The notes under the pieces were generated by a model. The model did no database searches. It was not told the origin of the DNA and worked only from the letters and a program-made list of their open reading frames with translations. Source: Tyto alba (lineage: Eukaryota > Chordata > Aves > Strigiformes > Tytonidae). Taken from it: 64,000 bases of DNA. Made by a program: the position numbers and the translations under genes. The stretch covers positions 1,798,001-1,862,000 of the forward strand of contig NW_024881322.1 of the NCBI RefSeq assembly GCF_018691265.1, in the 5' to 3' direction. Of this stretch, positions 25,201 to 38,772 are shown one piece after another (the stretch's first letter is position 1; every line of letters begins with the position of its first letter).

Positions 25201-25899
25201 AAATGCATTTTTTTCACTTCTAATGGTCAAGTTCAGGATTTCCCTGTATGAATTTTATCACGTATATTGTCTTGCACTTTATAGCCTTCTTTCTTCTTGT
25301 CTGTGATCCAGAATCAAGGAAGTATCTAGTCATTCTTCTTTTTCCCTATCTTCAATGTAAACTAAATATACCCTCCAAGCCTCCAGATCAGCAATGTATT
25401 TTAAGGATATTTAAGTAGTCCTTTTTAAAACACTAAATCTTACAGTCTGCTTGTGTGTAAATTCATCATTACACTTGCATACCAGGCTTGATACGGGTCT
25501 TGCTTTGTTTCTTGGTGACAGAAATACCCTATATGCTTCCCTGTAGTGGGATGCTCTTAAAGTTCATGAAGCAGCACTGCAAAGGTGTGGCTTGAGGTAT
25601 AAACTCACCTGTGGCTGTAGACTGTCAATTGAACCTTTTAAAAGTAATTTTTTTTTTTGGAGATGCAGCTTACGTTGGCAAAAAGGACTTCCGAATGCTA
25701 TTGTTTGTTATGTGAGAAGTGTATAGGAAGTATATAATATGGACGCACCCAGGAGGGAGTTGAAAGCAGGACTTCTTGATGCAATCTAGACCGGTCTAAC
25801 GGTGCTTTAATAGCGTTAACTTCAATTCTAAAGAGATTGTCAAACCTGAGTGCTCTAGGAAATTTCCTCCACATCGGAGGGCACATTTATCAAGTGTAA

Positions 25900-26120
25900 G
25901 AGGAATGCAGGGCTGGGAAGGACTTTTAGAAGATACTCAAGGCTATCATCCTCTCTGGTGGCCATATCTAGTATGCCTGTGTTTGTCCTATAATCTGATT
26001 AATGTTGCAACTTCTATAGTCAGGCTGTTCCAATGCTTAGTTATTTTTTACTGTTCAAAGAATTTTTTTGTTTTGTTTTCTGAGTTTTGGGTGTTTTTTT
26101 TAATGTCTAAACTAACTTTT
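25900..26120 (-). mobile_element. CR1 LINE 3' fragment (old, truncated)
   Basis: The + strand reads like the antisense of an avian CR1 3' end: a GGCTGGGAAGGAC start, then CAGGCTGTTCCAATGCTTAG, then a TACTGTTCAAAGAATTTTTT segment and ATGTCTAAACTAA. This block order is typical of CR1. The copy is diverged and short, so the subfamily cannot be named. CR1 is the main LINE of birds and other reptiles, which supports the proposed host. Confidence 0.65.
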
Positions 26121-27379
26121 CTATATATATATATCAAGCCATTTATGTTCTCAGACATGGAACAGATTCCTGGTAGTGGTATGAATAAAAGCAGCACTTT
26201 GAATGCAAGAAATAGGACAATCTGTTTTCTCTAAAAAAGGTGAAAATGGAAAATAAGAGGCTTGTTCAGTATCCATCCTGGAAAACAGTTTCTATCGCTG
26301 AGTCCCTGAGATTGCTTAGGGAAGGTGTTGGACCCTGAGATTCCAGAGTTGTTTTCAGGAGCGTGGAGAATTTAAAATGAAAAAAAAACAAAACAAAATC
26401 AATGTCATGATGTAAAAAGTGATGTTTAAATTCATGAGCAGAACTAGTGCTTTCAGGTTGAAGAGAATGGTATCTAGTAAACAAGAGTGGCCACAGTCTA
26501 CAACTTCAAATACTATACTTTGTTGACCATTACTTTTTTTTTCTGTTTGGGGTGGTAATTTTCAACAGTGAATCTGACAGCCTGGTCAAAATAATCCATA
26601 AGGCCAATGATAAAAAGTACTCTGTATTTTTTCTGGTGTAAATAATCTTTGTCATTCCTCATCTGTCCCGATTTCTCCTCTTGTTTCTTTGCTTTGTTTT
26701 CTGAGTGTTTTTTTTTTTTAATGCTCCTTCTTAATGTATAGAAACTCTTTCAACTTCCAGTGTGCCTTCTGTTCATGAGTTAAGAAGTCTAACAGAAGTA
26801 TAGTCTAAACATTGCTGAAGAAACTGAGCTCCTAAATATGGAAAACCTGTTTGTTACAGGTTTTTCAGAAGCATTAATTTGTCTGTGATACCCATCCGCG
26901 GCACGGCTATAGAATAGTAACCTGGAGAAGATGGTGCCTGTCTTGTGTGCTATCCCATTTCCTGCCCAACAGTGCAGCTTGCACAAAATTCACGTACGCA
27001 GGAGATGTCCCTTCTCTTTCTTTCCAGATTGCAGAGCACCTCAGTGAGGGAAATATTTGAAAGGAAAAGTCAACGTGGTTGAAGGACCATGGCATGCTGA
27101 GCGATACCCAGTGCAGCAGGGCAAGCACACAGACTGTCTGGGATTCAGATGGGCAGATTCCTTCTGACTGCTAGGAAGCTCAGGATAAAATTTTGCCAGG
27201 CCATAATGTTTACATTCTTACATTATTTTAAGGCACTGTTCTGCATTATTACTTTAATGTAGGCTTTGACATGTATCTAATTGATGAACGGAAACTTACC
27301 ATTGCTTCCCACAGAATATGGGAAAGAAGAATATAAAAGAATGCGTACTGCTCGGGGTTATATAACCAAAGATTTAGCT

Positions 27380-27393
27380 ACTAATTAATTAGT
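27380..27393. repeat. 14-bp AT palindrome (ACTAATTAATTAGT)
   Basis: A perfect palindrome containing overlapping TAATTA cores, the usual homeodomain recognition sequence, lies in CMC1 intron 2 and is followed by further AATTAATTAATT. Any regulatory role is speculative. Confidence 0.6.
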
Positions 27394-30300
27394 AATTAAT
27401 TAATTCATCTTTAACAGAGAACTGACAGAGCTCAGAGCTTCTGTGGTGTCTTCAATGACTTCTATGCAATGTCCTATATGTAAAATATTTTATATTTACA
27501 TTTAATGATGCTTCATTACTGTCAAGTAATAGTACTAATGGTTCTTCAGTTTTCTCTTTATAATAGAGGTGTTCTCATCTTATACTTTTGAAAACTATTC
27601 CTGATATAACTAGTTGGAAAATAAAAAGCATATACGTGTATATGTGATGGATTTTTTTTTTATTATTATTTTATTTTATACATTTAAAACAGCTTGAGAA
27701 AGTTTTAAGTCTTTTGTGGGGAGTGAGAATGGTGTGGAAAAGAATCCTCTTGCTTCAGCAAGGCTATTGTGTAAGTTCATTTTGATACGCTTCATCTGTT
27801 GAGTATGAAACTTTGGCAGTTTTAAAACAGAATATTGTTTGGGGAATCTGTCCTCTTCACTCTGCCATCAAATTCATGTAAGTATTAGTTACTGACTGTG
27901 CATGAGCTTTTGAGAAACATTCATTGTTGGGCAGAGAATACTTAGTAAATTACAGCCCCAAAAATTAATTTTGCACTTCTGTTGAAAGGGGATTTTTAAT
28001 AGAATTGGCAACTTTTGCTTTAGCTGCATTTTCCCAACAGACTAGTAACTCAGATGAAGAGTTCTCATCTTTTTGTCTTATGCTCTTGCTGTTTAAATAT
28101 CAGTTCAGGACAATATGACAAGTGGTTCATTTTTTTTTTTCCCCTAAGTTAAATATGCTACTTCCATTCACTTCTAGATAACTACTTACTTATTTGAATA
28201 TGCATTTATATACCTGAATGTAATTAGTGTCTTGTTATTACTGTTGTTAATGAAAGGTAAGATTTCATGTTGGATCTTTAAATGCAAAAATATATTACTG
28301 TCTCTGTGGAAAACTGCTGGATTTCCATAACTACAGAATGAAGTTCTCTTCTAAATAATAACTAGTTGGGCTTAGGAAACCGATACGACATTTCACAGGC
28401 AATTTTGTTAGTGCAACCTAATTTTGATCTCATGGTCTTACCCAAGGGTTGCAGTTCACAAAAGTATTTTCACTCTGAGGCACAAGCAGTGGTTTCAGTG
28501 CAGTGCTGTTTGTTCCAAATCTGACATTACTTACCTCCATTGCCCTGGTGTTTGAGGTGCAATGGCCTGATTTGCCTGAAAGCTAATTCAGCTGCTCTAA
28601 TAAGGAGGAGAAAAAAAATCACCTCTCTGAGTGTGTTAAAAGTACTTAAAGGTAATTTAATGTTTGCATTAGTGTATTTCAGGTCCACCTAGATACATTT
28701 CACATAAAGGGTAAGTTCTAACAGTAACTGTAATTGCTTTATGTGGAGTGGGTGGATTTTGCTAGATTCTAATGTAATGTAGTCAATGTCTTAAGTTTGA
28801 TTACAAGGTTGAGATAGTAAAGTTTAGGCTCTGCTATGTGCTCTGGGCATCCGTATAAAGAAATACAGTAGTAATGAGTGTTTTGTGTGTCTAAGCCCTA
28901 AATGAACAGTAACTTTTTACTTGGGCAGGTTTTGTACTAACAGTTCTCCAGTGTTCAAGTCTCTAAGCTTTGGCTGAACTCGTGGCAAAAAGTCAGAATG
29001 ATACCTAAAGCTTGTTCTGTTTCAAGCAATCAGAGGGATGAATCTCAATACGAAACTGTGTCTAGCCCTCCTCATCTCCCTTCTGCAAGTCTTTCAAAGC
29101 TCCAGTGGGGCAGCAGGTGCTTCACACTGTTCTGCTGTGTTCAGAGAGGAGACCCTTGTGTAGAGCACTAGCCTTGGGGACTGACATTGGTTCCTTGAAT
29201 GATTTTTTTGTTAATTCGGGTAGGATGGGAGACATTTCATCCCAGTTTGTCATCTGGAAGTTATGTCTAGTCTAAACCAGTCATCTTGTTTAAATCTCTT
29301 AGGTGGGACCTAACTGCATTTTGGAAGTACTCTGCGCTCGCTCTCTGTTTTGTGTCAAGGCAACAAGGCTGACAGCAAGGTAATTCCAGAATCCGCTTTA
29401 GGTGAGACATGTAAATTTGAGATGGCTAAAATTAGGTAAAGTGAATTCCATGGTAGTCATTTTTAGTCTCTGTTCACACATGTAAATGAGGATAAGGCCA
29501 TATATGAAGGAGAGCTAGCATGGCTAATGCATATGTGGCATTGTATTAGTGTGCATAAAGCAAGGATGGCTACGCTATGAATTTTTGTTAGGGTCTTTGA
29601 TCTTCTGCGAAAGCCGTGTAGAAACCTTGGGGCTTTGTGAGCATTTGCTAAGGATTCCTTTGAGCAATTTTTTTTTTTCCCTCCCTATCTCAAGTTGCTT
29701 CCACATTGCTTGGGAGTCCCACTGCTTTGTTAGTGCCTCCTCTAACGTTAAACATCAGTGTGTCTGCAGGTTCTGTACAGATGTGGACTGGCAGGATAGT
29801 AAGTGTCTTTCAGCTGCTACTAAGATTTGGTAGAAAGTAGGGGAAAAGCTGTTGTTGCCTGCTACTTTATTGCAAGCAAGGCTTGGCTGGACACTGGAGT
29901 TACGGATTTTAACATTTGGGGAGAACACTTGGAATGAAATGAAGGTTTTTTTACAGCTCAAATGACTTCCCATTTTTTTTCTTTCACCACTAGCAGCAGG
30001 CCTGAACTCCAGTTGAAGATTGAAGAATAAACGAAACGATTTTCCATAACTAATTTGACATCTTATTTCCTGTTTCATCACTTTTTTTGTGTGTGTCACC
30101 AAATACTTATGAAATGTAAGGCTGAAATCATAGTATGTAGGGGAAGACAGGCAAATAACCTCAGCCGTACAAACTTAAATTTCTAAGTCTGAGACTTGCA
30201 ACCAGCCTGCTGTACAAGAAAACAGATGCCATGCAATAAATTAATACTAAGCTGAATAATAAACAAGATGTATTGTTAAAGGTCTTTAATGCAAAGAAAG

Positions 30301-30950
30301 TGATTTCAGACTTTCATATGCTTGTTTTCTGTCTTTGTTTAAATGAGGCCCTTGCATGTGTTTTCTTTATTGTTCTCTTTTGCACACATTTGGGCTGTGC
30401 TGGGTTGAGAACTCAGTCTCTGGTTGGGCAGTGGTGATTAACTTACACTAAATAGGCAGCAGTAATGTGATTTGAGAATGAAAAGGATTCATTTCTTTTA
30501 AATGAGGGGAAAAAACCCAAGGTTGAGGGAAATAGTTTACATAATCTGTAAACTAGTTAAGGAGCTGAATATTTATGCAGGTTGAAATTGAAGCTTAGTT
30601 GCCCTCTAGGGGTTTTACATTAATACAGCATATGCTAGCTTTTGGGTGTTTTTTTTTTTTTTTTTCCTTTCAGAATAAAGGTGAGAGAAGTCTTTGGAAA
30701 AACTTACATACTGACAAATCTGTGGTGGTGGAGGCATGTGTACATCTGCATTCAGTGAGTAAAGCTCGCTTGGTTCAGAACCCAGAAAAGGGAGGAAAGA
30801 TTTTTAGCCAGATTATGCTCTGGTAATTTCAGCGTAGCAGTGGAGAAGGTACTCACGGTCATCTAGTCGTAGCACTGAGAGGTCCCAACCAGGAAAGATC
30901 CTTCCATAGAAGTGGGGATACACCCCAGAGAGCTTTCAGCCCTAGGTAGC

Positions 30951-31047
30951 CACAGAAGACAGAAGGTTACAGGGGGATGTGACGGTGCTGCTGAGGTGGC
31001 CACGGTAATGGCAGCATTAGGACCCTCAGTCACTTTCTGCTTGTGTC
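30951..31047. repeat. Imperfect inverted repeat, about 48-base arms
   Basis: The segment is roughly self-complementary around the central palindrome GTGGCCAC at 30996-31003. The left arm CACAGAAGACAGAAGGTTAC pairs with the reverse complement of the right arm, which starts GACACAAGCAGAAAGTGAC. Mismatches and small gaps occur throughout. It may be a non-autonomous element remnant or a fold-back sequence. No known family was recognised. Confidence 0.5.
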
Positions 31048-32543
31048 CCCCCCCCACTGCGCGTGACTTTGACTTGCTAGTGTCCTCAGCTGACGCGCAG
31101 GGGTCCGCTGTCCCGTCTTGCCTGACAGCAGCTTGAGCACTCTTTACAGATTCTGTGACTCAACTTGTTAGAAACGATCTTTGTCTCCTCCTTTCAAAAG
31201 CAGTTGACAAAACCCGAGTGGTTCTTGTTTGGGTAGGAAGTATCCTCCTGCCATGGGAAGAAGTGTGACTAAAACGGCTTCTAAACTAAAGCCACATAAA
31301 TATTTCTCCTTGTCTGAACTTTTAATGTCCCCTTTGCCAATGGTTTTGTAGCAGATGCATTGCTAATGTTTGTTTGAAGGATTGTTAAATAAATTCTTTA
31401 GAGTGTGGTTATTTTTCTAAATTTGGAAACCACATTTATGTTATTATTCCTCTGCTTCTTTCATAACAGTGTCGAGACTGTATTACTCTCAAATCTTTTT
31501 GCACCAGAAACAAGATACTTGGAGCAGGCAGAATAGGTGTGCTTAAACAAGCACCTCCTGCCAGACTTGGACACCTGTGTGCATACAGCTCGAGGAACAC
31601 AGTGTGGGCAACTGTCAGAAGTTAGAGCGTTGTCCCTCTGTTTTCCAGAACCCAAACAAAAAACTTGAGTTGCAGTGCTTTGTCATTTGAAAAAGCTTTT
31701 GGACAGCAGTTTCAAAGATACAGGAAGAGTATGGTGGCTGGATTATTTTTCTGTCTGGTATTCAGTCCTTCATAGGTATCTGGTTATCGAAATAATGTAT
31801 TTGAAACAATTTACAGAAGATGGAAGATAAATGTTATACAGTTACCACCAAATTTCCAGATCTTGCTAAGGTTTGGTAGTGTGCTTTCTTGTTACATCAT
31901 TAAGACTCATCTCTTCAAAATCATTAACTGAATAGGGAAGTCTGAAATTCTGACTGCCTATGTAGTAAATTATATACATTCTTTTGAAAAAGTAATTATA
32001 CATGTTTTATCACACTGTGGCCGCCACTGCAAAGGGTCAAATTACTCTTCAGTATACAGTTCAGAATATAGACACAGCACAATTTTGTTGGGGTTGGTTT
32101 GTTTGTTTTTTCCTGAAAAATTACAGCTCTGGTTCTGTCACCCTTATAAACACTGAATAGTACCTCATTCAGCAGGAATTTTTCCCACACCTCCACACTG
32201 GCATGTGCTAAAGGCTAGTCGTTTTTGAAAAAAAGAGACTAAACACATTCTGCAAAGTGAGTGAAGTACATGGTAGCCTGTTTTGGAGATGTTGGAATGA
32301 TGGTTGGAAAGGAGTATAGGATGAATTGTGACCTGTAAGGGAAAGTCAATTCCTCTTTTAAAAGAGCGTAAGTGTTTTAATTTTGAATATTGTATCCTTG
32401 GTGGTAAGAATGTATCCTTATTGGAGTACCCAAAAGGCCTGAAATTTTGACCCTGGTGGTATGCCCAATCCCACCCAGCTGCAACTCTGGAATCAGTTTC
32501 ACTTTTGTTTAGAGGATATTTTGTTTATTTCAGAGGAGGGAGA

Positions 32544-32601
32544 AATAATAATAATAATGATTGTAAAATAACAACAACAACAACAACAACAATAATAATA
32601 T
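32544..32601 (+). repeat. (TAA)n / (CAA)n microsatellite
   Basis: Runs of AAT, then ACA, then AAT trinucleotides with a short interruption form a compound trinucleotide microsatellite in CMC1 intron 2. Confidence 0.9.
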
Positions 32602-32668
32602 AGAGTTTAAATCCGACTTTTGGAAGTACAGTAAATTGAATTGAGGGAGGAAAAACCTAATCCCCGAA

Positions 32669-32680
32669 ACAGCATGCTGT
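32669..32680. repeat. 12-bp palindrome (ACAGCATGCTGT)
   Basis: A perfect palindrome lies at the left edge of a moderately GC-rich intronic stretch (about 32.67-33.1 kb). That stretch also holds an A/T-rich ATATTTTTAG segment close to a MEF2 site. No function is demonstrated. Confidence 0.4.
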
Positions 32681-33457
32681 AAATTAGAGCCGGCCTCATG
32701 GTGGAATTGCCTCTTCAGGAGTTACATAAATGACCTGCTCTATCTCCACCGTGTGGCAGAAGCACATTACTGCTGTTCTGCTGCTCGCCGAATCCCTTGT
32801 CTTTTATAAATATTTTTAGAGCCCAGCTAAGGAGTCGGTGACTACGGGGCAGAGGGAGGGGGGGGGGATGTCGTTTCTTTTAACCATCGGTTATGCTGAC
32901 CTCTCAGCCGGCCCTGAGCAGCCCAGCAGCTCCGAGGGCGGTGGGGAGGGTGGGCAGCCTGGCGGGTCGGATGCACTTGCTTATGTAGAAGCGAGCGGTG
33001 ACAGACAGTAGCCGTGGGGGAACTCGCGTTTGTTCCAGTTCTGCCTCTTCCAGTGCCCGGTATGGTAACGCTTGATGTCAGGGATACTTACTGCAGGGTG
33101 GGAGGAAAATCAGATCGAGTCAGTCTTAAAGGAAGCGGTTAGTTAAACTGCACTGTTTCAAAACCAGGGCAGTTTAACTAGGTGGCTGTGCTCACGGGGC
33201 ATGCTTTACCTGAAACCTTACACAGAAGGCAGTGCTCGTACTTGACGAGAACGTTCCTAAAGCAAGTATCTTTAGTAGACAAATCCTGATTTACCCAAGT
33301 AAACTCTTTCACAATGATGTGCTTACTTTGGCTTAAAAGGGCATTTTTTTTTTTTTTGTAATTTCCATGGGAAGAAAAGGAGGTCTGCTTTTCTTGACAA
33401 GAGTAGCCCAGCAGATTGTCATCTCTGAGCACTTAAATCTGCCTTGCCTGACAAAGT

Positions 33458-33513
33458 ACAGTCACTGTAAAGCCTTACACATAAAACAGTCACTGCGAAG
33501 CCTTACACATGAT
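33458..33513 (+). repeat. Direct tandem duplication, 28-bp period
   Basis: Two adjacent copies begin ACAGTCACTG at 33458 and 33486 and share AAGCCTTACACAT. They differ at a few positions, so this is a small local duplication rather than a longer array. Confidence 0.85.
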
Positions 33514-33699
33514 AGTTATGCCCTTGCTGTTTCTCCCCTGTCTTCTGAGGACATAACCCTCTCCTTGGTACTGCTGTGCTCTGGGGGTCTTGCTCAACTC
33601 TTAAAGAGCTGGGTTGCTGGAACTTACTTCATAAATGTGACAGTGTACTATATATCTGTGTGTTTGGGGCTTAATACACACGCACAGGTGTGTGTACAC

Positions 33700-33739
33700 A
33701 CACACGTATCTATACACACACATGTATAGATACGTGTGT
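33700..33739. repeat. Perfect inverted repeat, 17-bp arms, 6-base loop
   Basis: The arm ACACACGTATCTATACA at 33700-33716 is the exact reverse complement of 33723-33739, separated by CACACA. It sits within an alternating purine-pyrimidine (CA/TG, TA) tract at about 33672-33752. This structure favours cruciform or Z-DNA. Confidence 0.9.
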
Positions 33740-36700
33740 ATACACACACGTACAAAAAAGGCTGACAAATCTGGAAATCCAGGATGTGGGGGATCAGATC
33801 AGGTCAAGCTTGTGCCCACTACACTAAAGTTAACAAGTAGGTATTTCTCTGCATCATTGGTGCCAAAGCTCCGTTTGCTGTTGAAGTCCAAGTCCTGTCG
33901 AAATTCTAGCGACTAAACACATATTGCTAAAAAATTGTCTACCACAGCATTTCATCAGCATTCAGCGATAGTCAGGAAAGTACTGTCTAACATTTTAAGG
34001 TGTATGTTTTTTAAAAATCCTCTTTTCTGGCTTTGTGATTACTTAGGAAAACACTTCAAGTTTCATGTGTGCATTCAGAATACTTGTCAAACTGAAAACT
34101 AACTTTACTATTTCCACCCCTCGTCCCTCAAAAGTAATTTTGGGCAGCTCTTGTGTGCAGGACTCATACAGAAATGTAGAATGAGGAGAGCTGACCTGTC
34201 CATGCCCAAGCAGCAGAGCAAAGAGCTGCTGAAAGTACTGTGAGATTGCATGTGTACGTTTTCTTCAGAACTGTTTTTTAACTCTAATTTCTTACATCTG
34301 GCTTATTTTTGTTAACAGTTTTAAGTATTTGTCTATTTTTTGTTAGTTGTACTGATGGGGTTGACTTGAATTACTGTGTTTGGTTGTGTTCCTTGGTAAT
34401 TTTTTTTTTTTTTCAAACAAAAGAATTTTGCTTTCTTAAACTTACTGCTTTTCAGCTTCATTCACTGTCTCTCAGTGCTTATTTTGAAATTTAGAAGAAA
34501 AGGTCCAGCAATCTGCTGTGGACAAGTGTGGGTTAACTGGGACAGACAGATGTTCTTCCCTGCTGTTGCTTGGGGTTTCTGCATATACCTCTGACAAACA
34601 TCCACAATTCTGAGTCTGAATGGGAGCAAATTTTAGCCTGCAGAGTATGTATGGTGAGTCCGGTGAGAGAGTTCCCCCAGTGTGAGCCTCTGCATCGTCG
34701 GGGAAGGGGATTGTGTCTTCATCATTCATGGCTTTCTTGGATTTATCTGTCATTCCTTGATATAAGTCTCTTAAAATCCTCTTTTTTTCCCAGAAATTCG
34801 GTCTTTAATGATCGTTGGGTTTGAAAACAAGAGAAATCCTGTTAATGTTTCTGTAATAAAAAGTAGATCAACAGCTGAGCAATGACTTCTGTTTTGAATT
34901 AAGTGATGTTGGAGAATCCCTACATGTCTTACATGTGTTTTCAGAATTGGTGTGGTATTGTGGTTTCTAAAAAAACCCAACAAACAACACAAATGGAAAA
35001 AACAATAAATTTTTTTATAACTTTTGAAACAGAAAGTTTAAAAAAGCCATTGATTTACTATATTATTTTGAAAAGCCCCTTCCAAGCCTTAATTTCAGAA
35101 AAGAAATGCTCTTGCCAGGTGTGACTGAACCCAGAAACTTTCAGTATCTATGCATTTAAGAGATGAAAACTCTGAAGACTGTTGCTTCTAAGTGAAGGTA
35201 GATGGTATTTACACAGCAAGTAACTGGGTTGTTCTGCAAAAAACCAACCCGACCAACCCCAGACATTTTTGCTCTGTGCAGCCTGCCTTTCCTCCCTGCT
35301 GCTGTGGCCTATTCTACGTCCAGCCGAGGGATACTTTGAGGCCAATTAATTTTTGCAGCAGGATTTTGAAAACTTGCTAATGAAAAAGGCATCCATGGTA
35401 TGACACAAATAACCACAATTGCAATAGTTGGGACTTCAGCAGAACTTAAGCCAGCTGGGGCAGAGAGATGTTGAAGGAATTCAGGCTAGAGTATGCATGC
35501 CTTTTCAGTATTGGGGTGGTTTTTTCCTCTTTCTTCTTCTCTTGGAGGCTGGTCAGTTTAGACCCGCTGTGCAAGTCATCGTAAGGGTTTTGAAAGGCCT
35601 GTGAGAACTTTCTGGTTCAAGGTATAAGTCAAGCTTACAGTTAATAAGAGTTAAAAAGAAACTCCACTCGAGAAAATGTTTTTCCATAACCTAGACTTCC
35701 TGGCACCTTTTTCTCAAGCAGCTATTACTGGCTTCTGAGAAAGAGGGCGTACAGGACAAATGGGCCCTTTCTCCGATTCAGTATGTTATTTTCTCAACTC
35801 TAAATGTCCCCTAAAGCAAAGCCTTCAGATTTGTTGCTGGGATGTTGGTAACATGTATTCCTTACCCCAAGGCAATGTGTTTAGAGAAACAGTTTCTAGT
35901 TTTTTGGGGAAATATGCTTGCTCTGCAGCTCACAGTTGGGCGATTTGCCTTGCTGACAGTCCTCTCCTGCTGTATGTTCACCTCTCGATCGCGAGACAAG
36001 TGACTTTTCAGCATTTCATCCTGGTGTGCAAGAGATGCTGTGCTCTACTGGAGCATCCTGTGTTTGTATTGTATACTTTAGGACAAAGCTGGTTTTCTGT
36101 GCTGTGAGTGCCCTGGAAAAGATTGGGCGGGAGGAGAGATCTTTAAGAGGGTGAATATCCCTTCCCTAAAATTACTGAATTCCTGGAATCGTCTCTCAGC
36201 CCGGTCCTGTGTTGTGTGCTACTGTGTATTGCTCGTGCCCCCCAGGATGGATACCCCCAGCTGTATGTTGGGGCTGCAAAGGTGAAATGGAGCAGTTTTT
36301 TTGGGGGGGATGGTGACGGGCAGGAAAATGGAAAGTATATTATTATTTTTATGTTATAGCAAATGAGTATTTGTGGAGACAAAGTATTTGATCTGATAAC
36401 AGAGGTTCACTTGAAAGAATCAAGGTTATTTTATGTCAATTTTCTCTTTGCCCTATAGAAGATGCATTTAATTATTTCATGCTATCTCCCTCTATTCAAA
36501 TTAATCTGTCTTATATATATTGTTGCTCAAATTAGAATAATTCTTTAATCAGCTGTGTTATGCATGCCATAGTAGACTAGAATAGGAAAGCTATTGCTGG
36601 CATACTGACGATGCATGTATTTTATTTGTTATGTAATTTAAAAGTAAAATCAGAAATATTGATTTCTACTTGACTGGAGAGATGATTTAGTTTGAATATC

Positions 36701-37280
36701 AGACTGATCTTAATCAGGTGAGAATTAATTGAGTTGGAGGTATTAGATATTCAGTGATGTTAACTGAACCGTGATCAATCTACAGAGAAGCTTCCTTTTG
36801 TACTGTGTTGGAAATACCAAATAGCTCATACACTACAATGTAAAACAATCTTTTCATGTTCATCCTACTACTTCCTCTGGCTCATTAAATGCACCAGTAA
36901 TCTGTTCTGTGCATACTGAGTAATCTTCAGAGTAACAAGCTAATAAATCACAATTTAATATGAAATTAAATGTATAACAACTTCACTATAAAATGTTGCC
37001 GATAATGTTTGGTGTAATTTTAATGGCTTTGTACACATTTTACAAACACAGATTTTAAAATCTTGTCCTTGTTTACGTTTTAAAGGCAACTGTTTCCCCT
37101 TCCTTCTGCCGTCGCCCCCCAAATCCCCATGGTTACTTGGGCATCTTTCCTCCACCCAGTGGTAGAGCTCAAGGAATGACCCAAATGTTGGACAAAGCCA
37201 TTTCCTTTTCTGTGTAAAGGAAAAAACCTACCCCAAGAATAGAACATAAGTCTGGTCTGGATCATGATACAAGGTTGGGG

Positions 37281-37346
37281 TTTTTTTTGTTGTTTTTTGT
37301 TTGTTTTTTTTTTGTGTTTTTTTTTTTTTTTTTTTTTTTTATTTTA
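37281..37346 (+). repeat. T-rich tract with 24-base T run
   Basis: T runs broken by single Gs end in 24 consecutive Ts at 37317-37340. It is a simple repeat in CMC1 intron 2, and its length is prone to assembly error. Confidence 0.85.
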
Positions 37347-38772
37347 AGAGTGTGATAGCAGTATCATAAGTGTTGAGAAAATATAAATGGTGAGATAACA
37401 CCTCTGTAGGACTTTCTCTTAAGTAGTAAAATTGTAAAATCTTTAAATAAACTAGTCAGACCCGAGAGGATCAATTTATCTTGATAATGGGGAATATTTC
37501 ATTTATTTTGTATACAAGAACATCTGCAAAATTGATACATAATTATGACTGATAAAACCACAGTTCTAATATTATATGAATTGCACAACACTTTGCAATA
37601 TGAGTCAATACGAAAGCGCCAAGTATTGTTATAATCTGAATCTACAAAACCCCCAAACTTTCAGGAACAGCCTTCACGCTACATACAGTTTGTACACTGA
37701 AAATAATAATGATGGTCCCTTGGCATTGTTAGATCAACACAGTTTCCATGTAGCCGGTTGTCTGGAAAGAAGTCTGAAACGCTTTTTGTTCTTCTTTGGC
37801 TTTGCACACGGAAAGACTTTCATGCTTGTGGAAAGAAATAATCATGTAGCTAATATTTTTAAATGTTTAAAGTAAAAAAAAATTACTTTTAAAAATCCCC
37901 TACAAATGCAATCTGCTTGCTGGTTGTTCTCCTTTATTAAATCGCAAAAAAAAGGAAAAATTCATTTATTTGTAATGCTTGGGGCAAGGTGTTACAGGTT
38001 TTTTCATAAAGTCTTTCCTTTACACGTATGTAGCTGAAACTTTTGCAGTCCAGCACACCAATTCTGCCATTTCATTCTGAAAGCAGCTCAGGGAAGAGAC
38101 CAGCCCCCCTCTGTTTGAGGGCGGAGAGGTCTTGTAGGCTCCATAAAGAACACTTGCGTCTTAAATATGGTGCTTTGCTTTTGTTGTTTGCTGTTTGTAG
38201 GTCTGCAGACACTGAGATTAAGAATGTTAAATTTAACCTTGTCTGGTTGAATAGTGTGGAAGAAAATCATGTCTGTCCCTGAAAATCATAGGAGCTAAGT
38301 GTTCTTCCCATGACAGGCAGATCACCTGTACCTGCTAGCATGCCGCCGTTAGCAGGTGAGCACAGGCCAAACTCAATTGCTCTGTATTAAAATGTGGTTG
38401 TTCGGCTTTTGCTCAGCTGAAAGCAGACCTTTGTCTTGGCAAAATCCCGTTTGGCTCTCCGGGCGTGGCTGGTGTAGAGAAGGTAGTGAACTGCCGGCTG
38501 GCTTTAGCAGTTAAAGTCTCTCGACATGGTTGTAATGGCCAAAAAGTAACGAGACTTAAAATTCCCAGAACTGCGCCCAAGCTTCATTTTAAATTTGCCT
38601 TGCAACAGAAGCGCAAAGCTTGCTTTGGGAGAGAGAGGAAGGCGACAAAATCTGCCTCGGAGCGGTGATGAACTGTTCAGTGAACTATTTCTGAGGTGTA
38701 GCCTCGAGAAGAGTTCTTTGCTCCGTGTGCGTCCCCAGCCGCAGCCCGTGGTGCGGAGAAGGGCCCGGGGGG

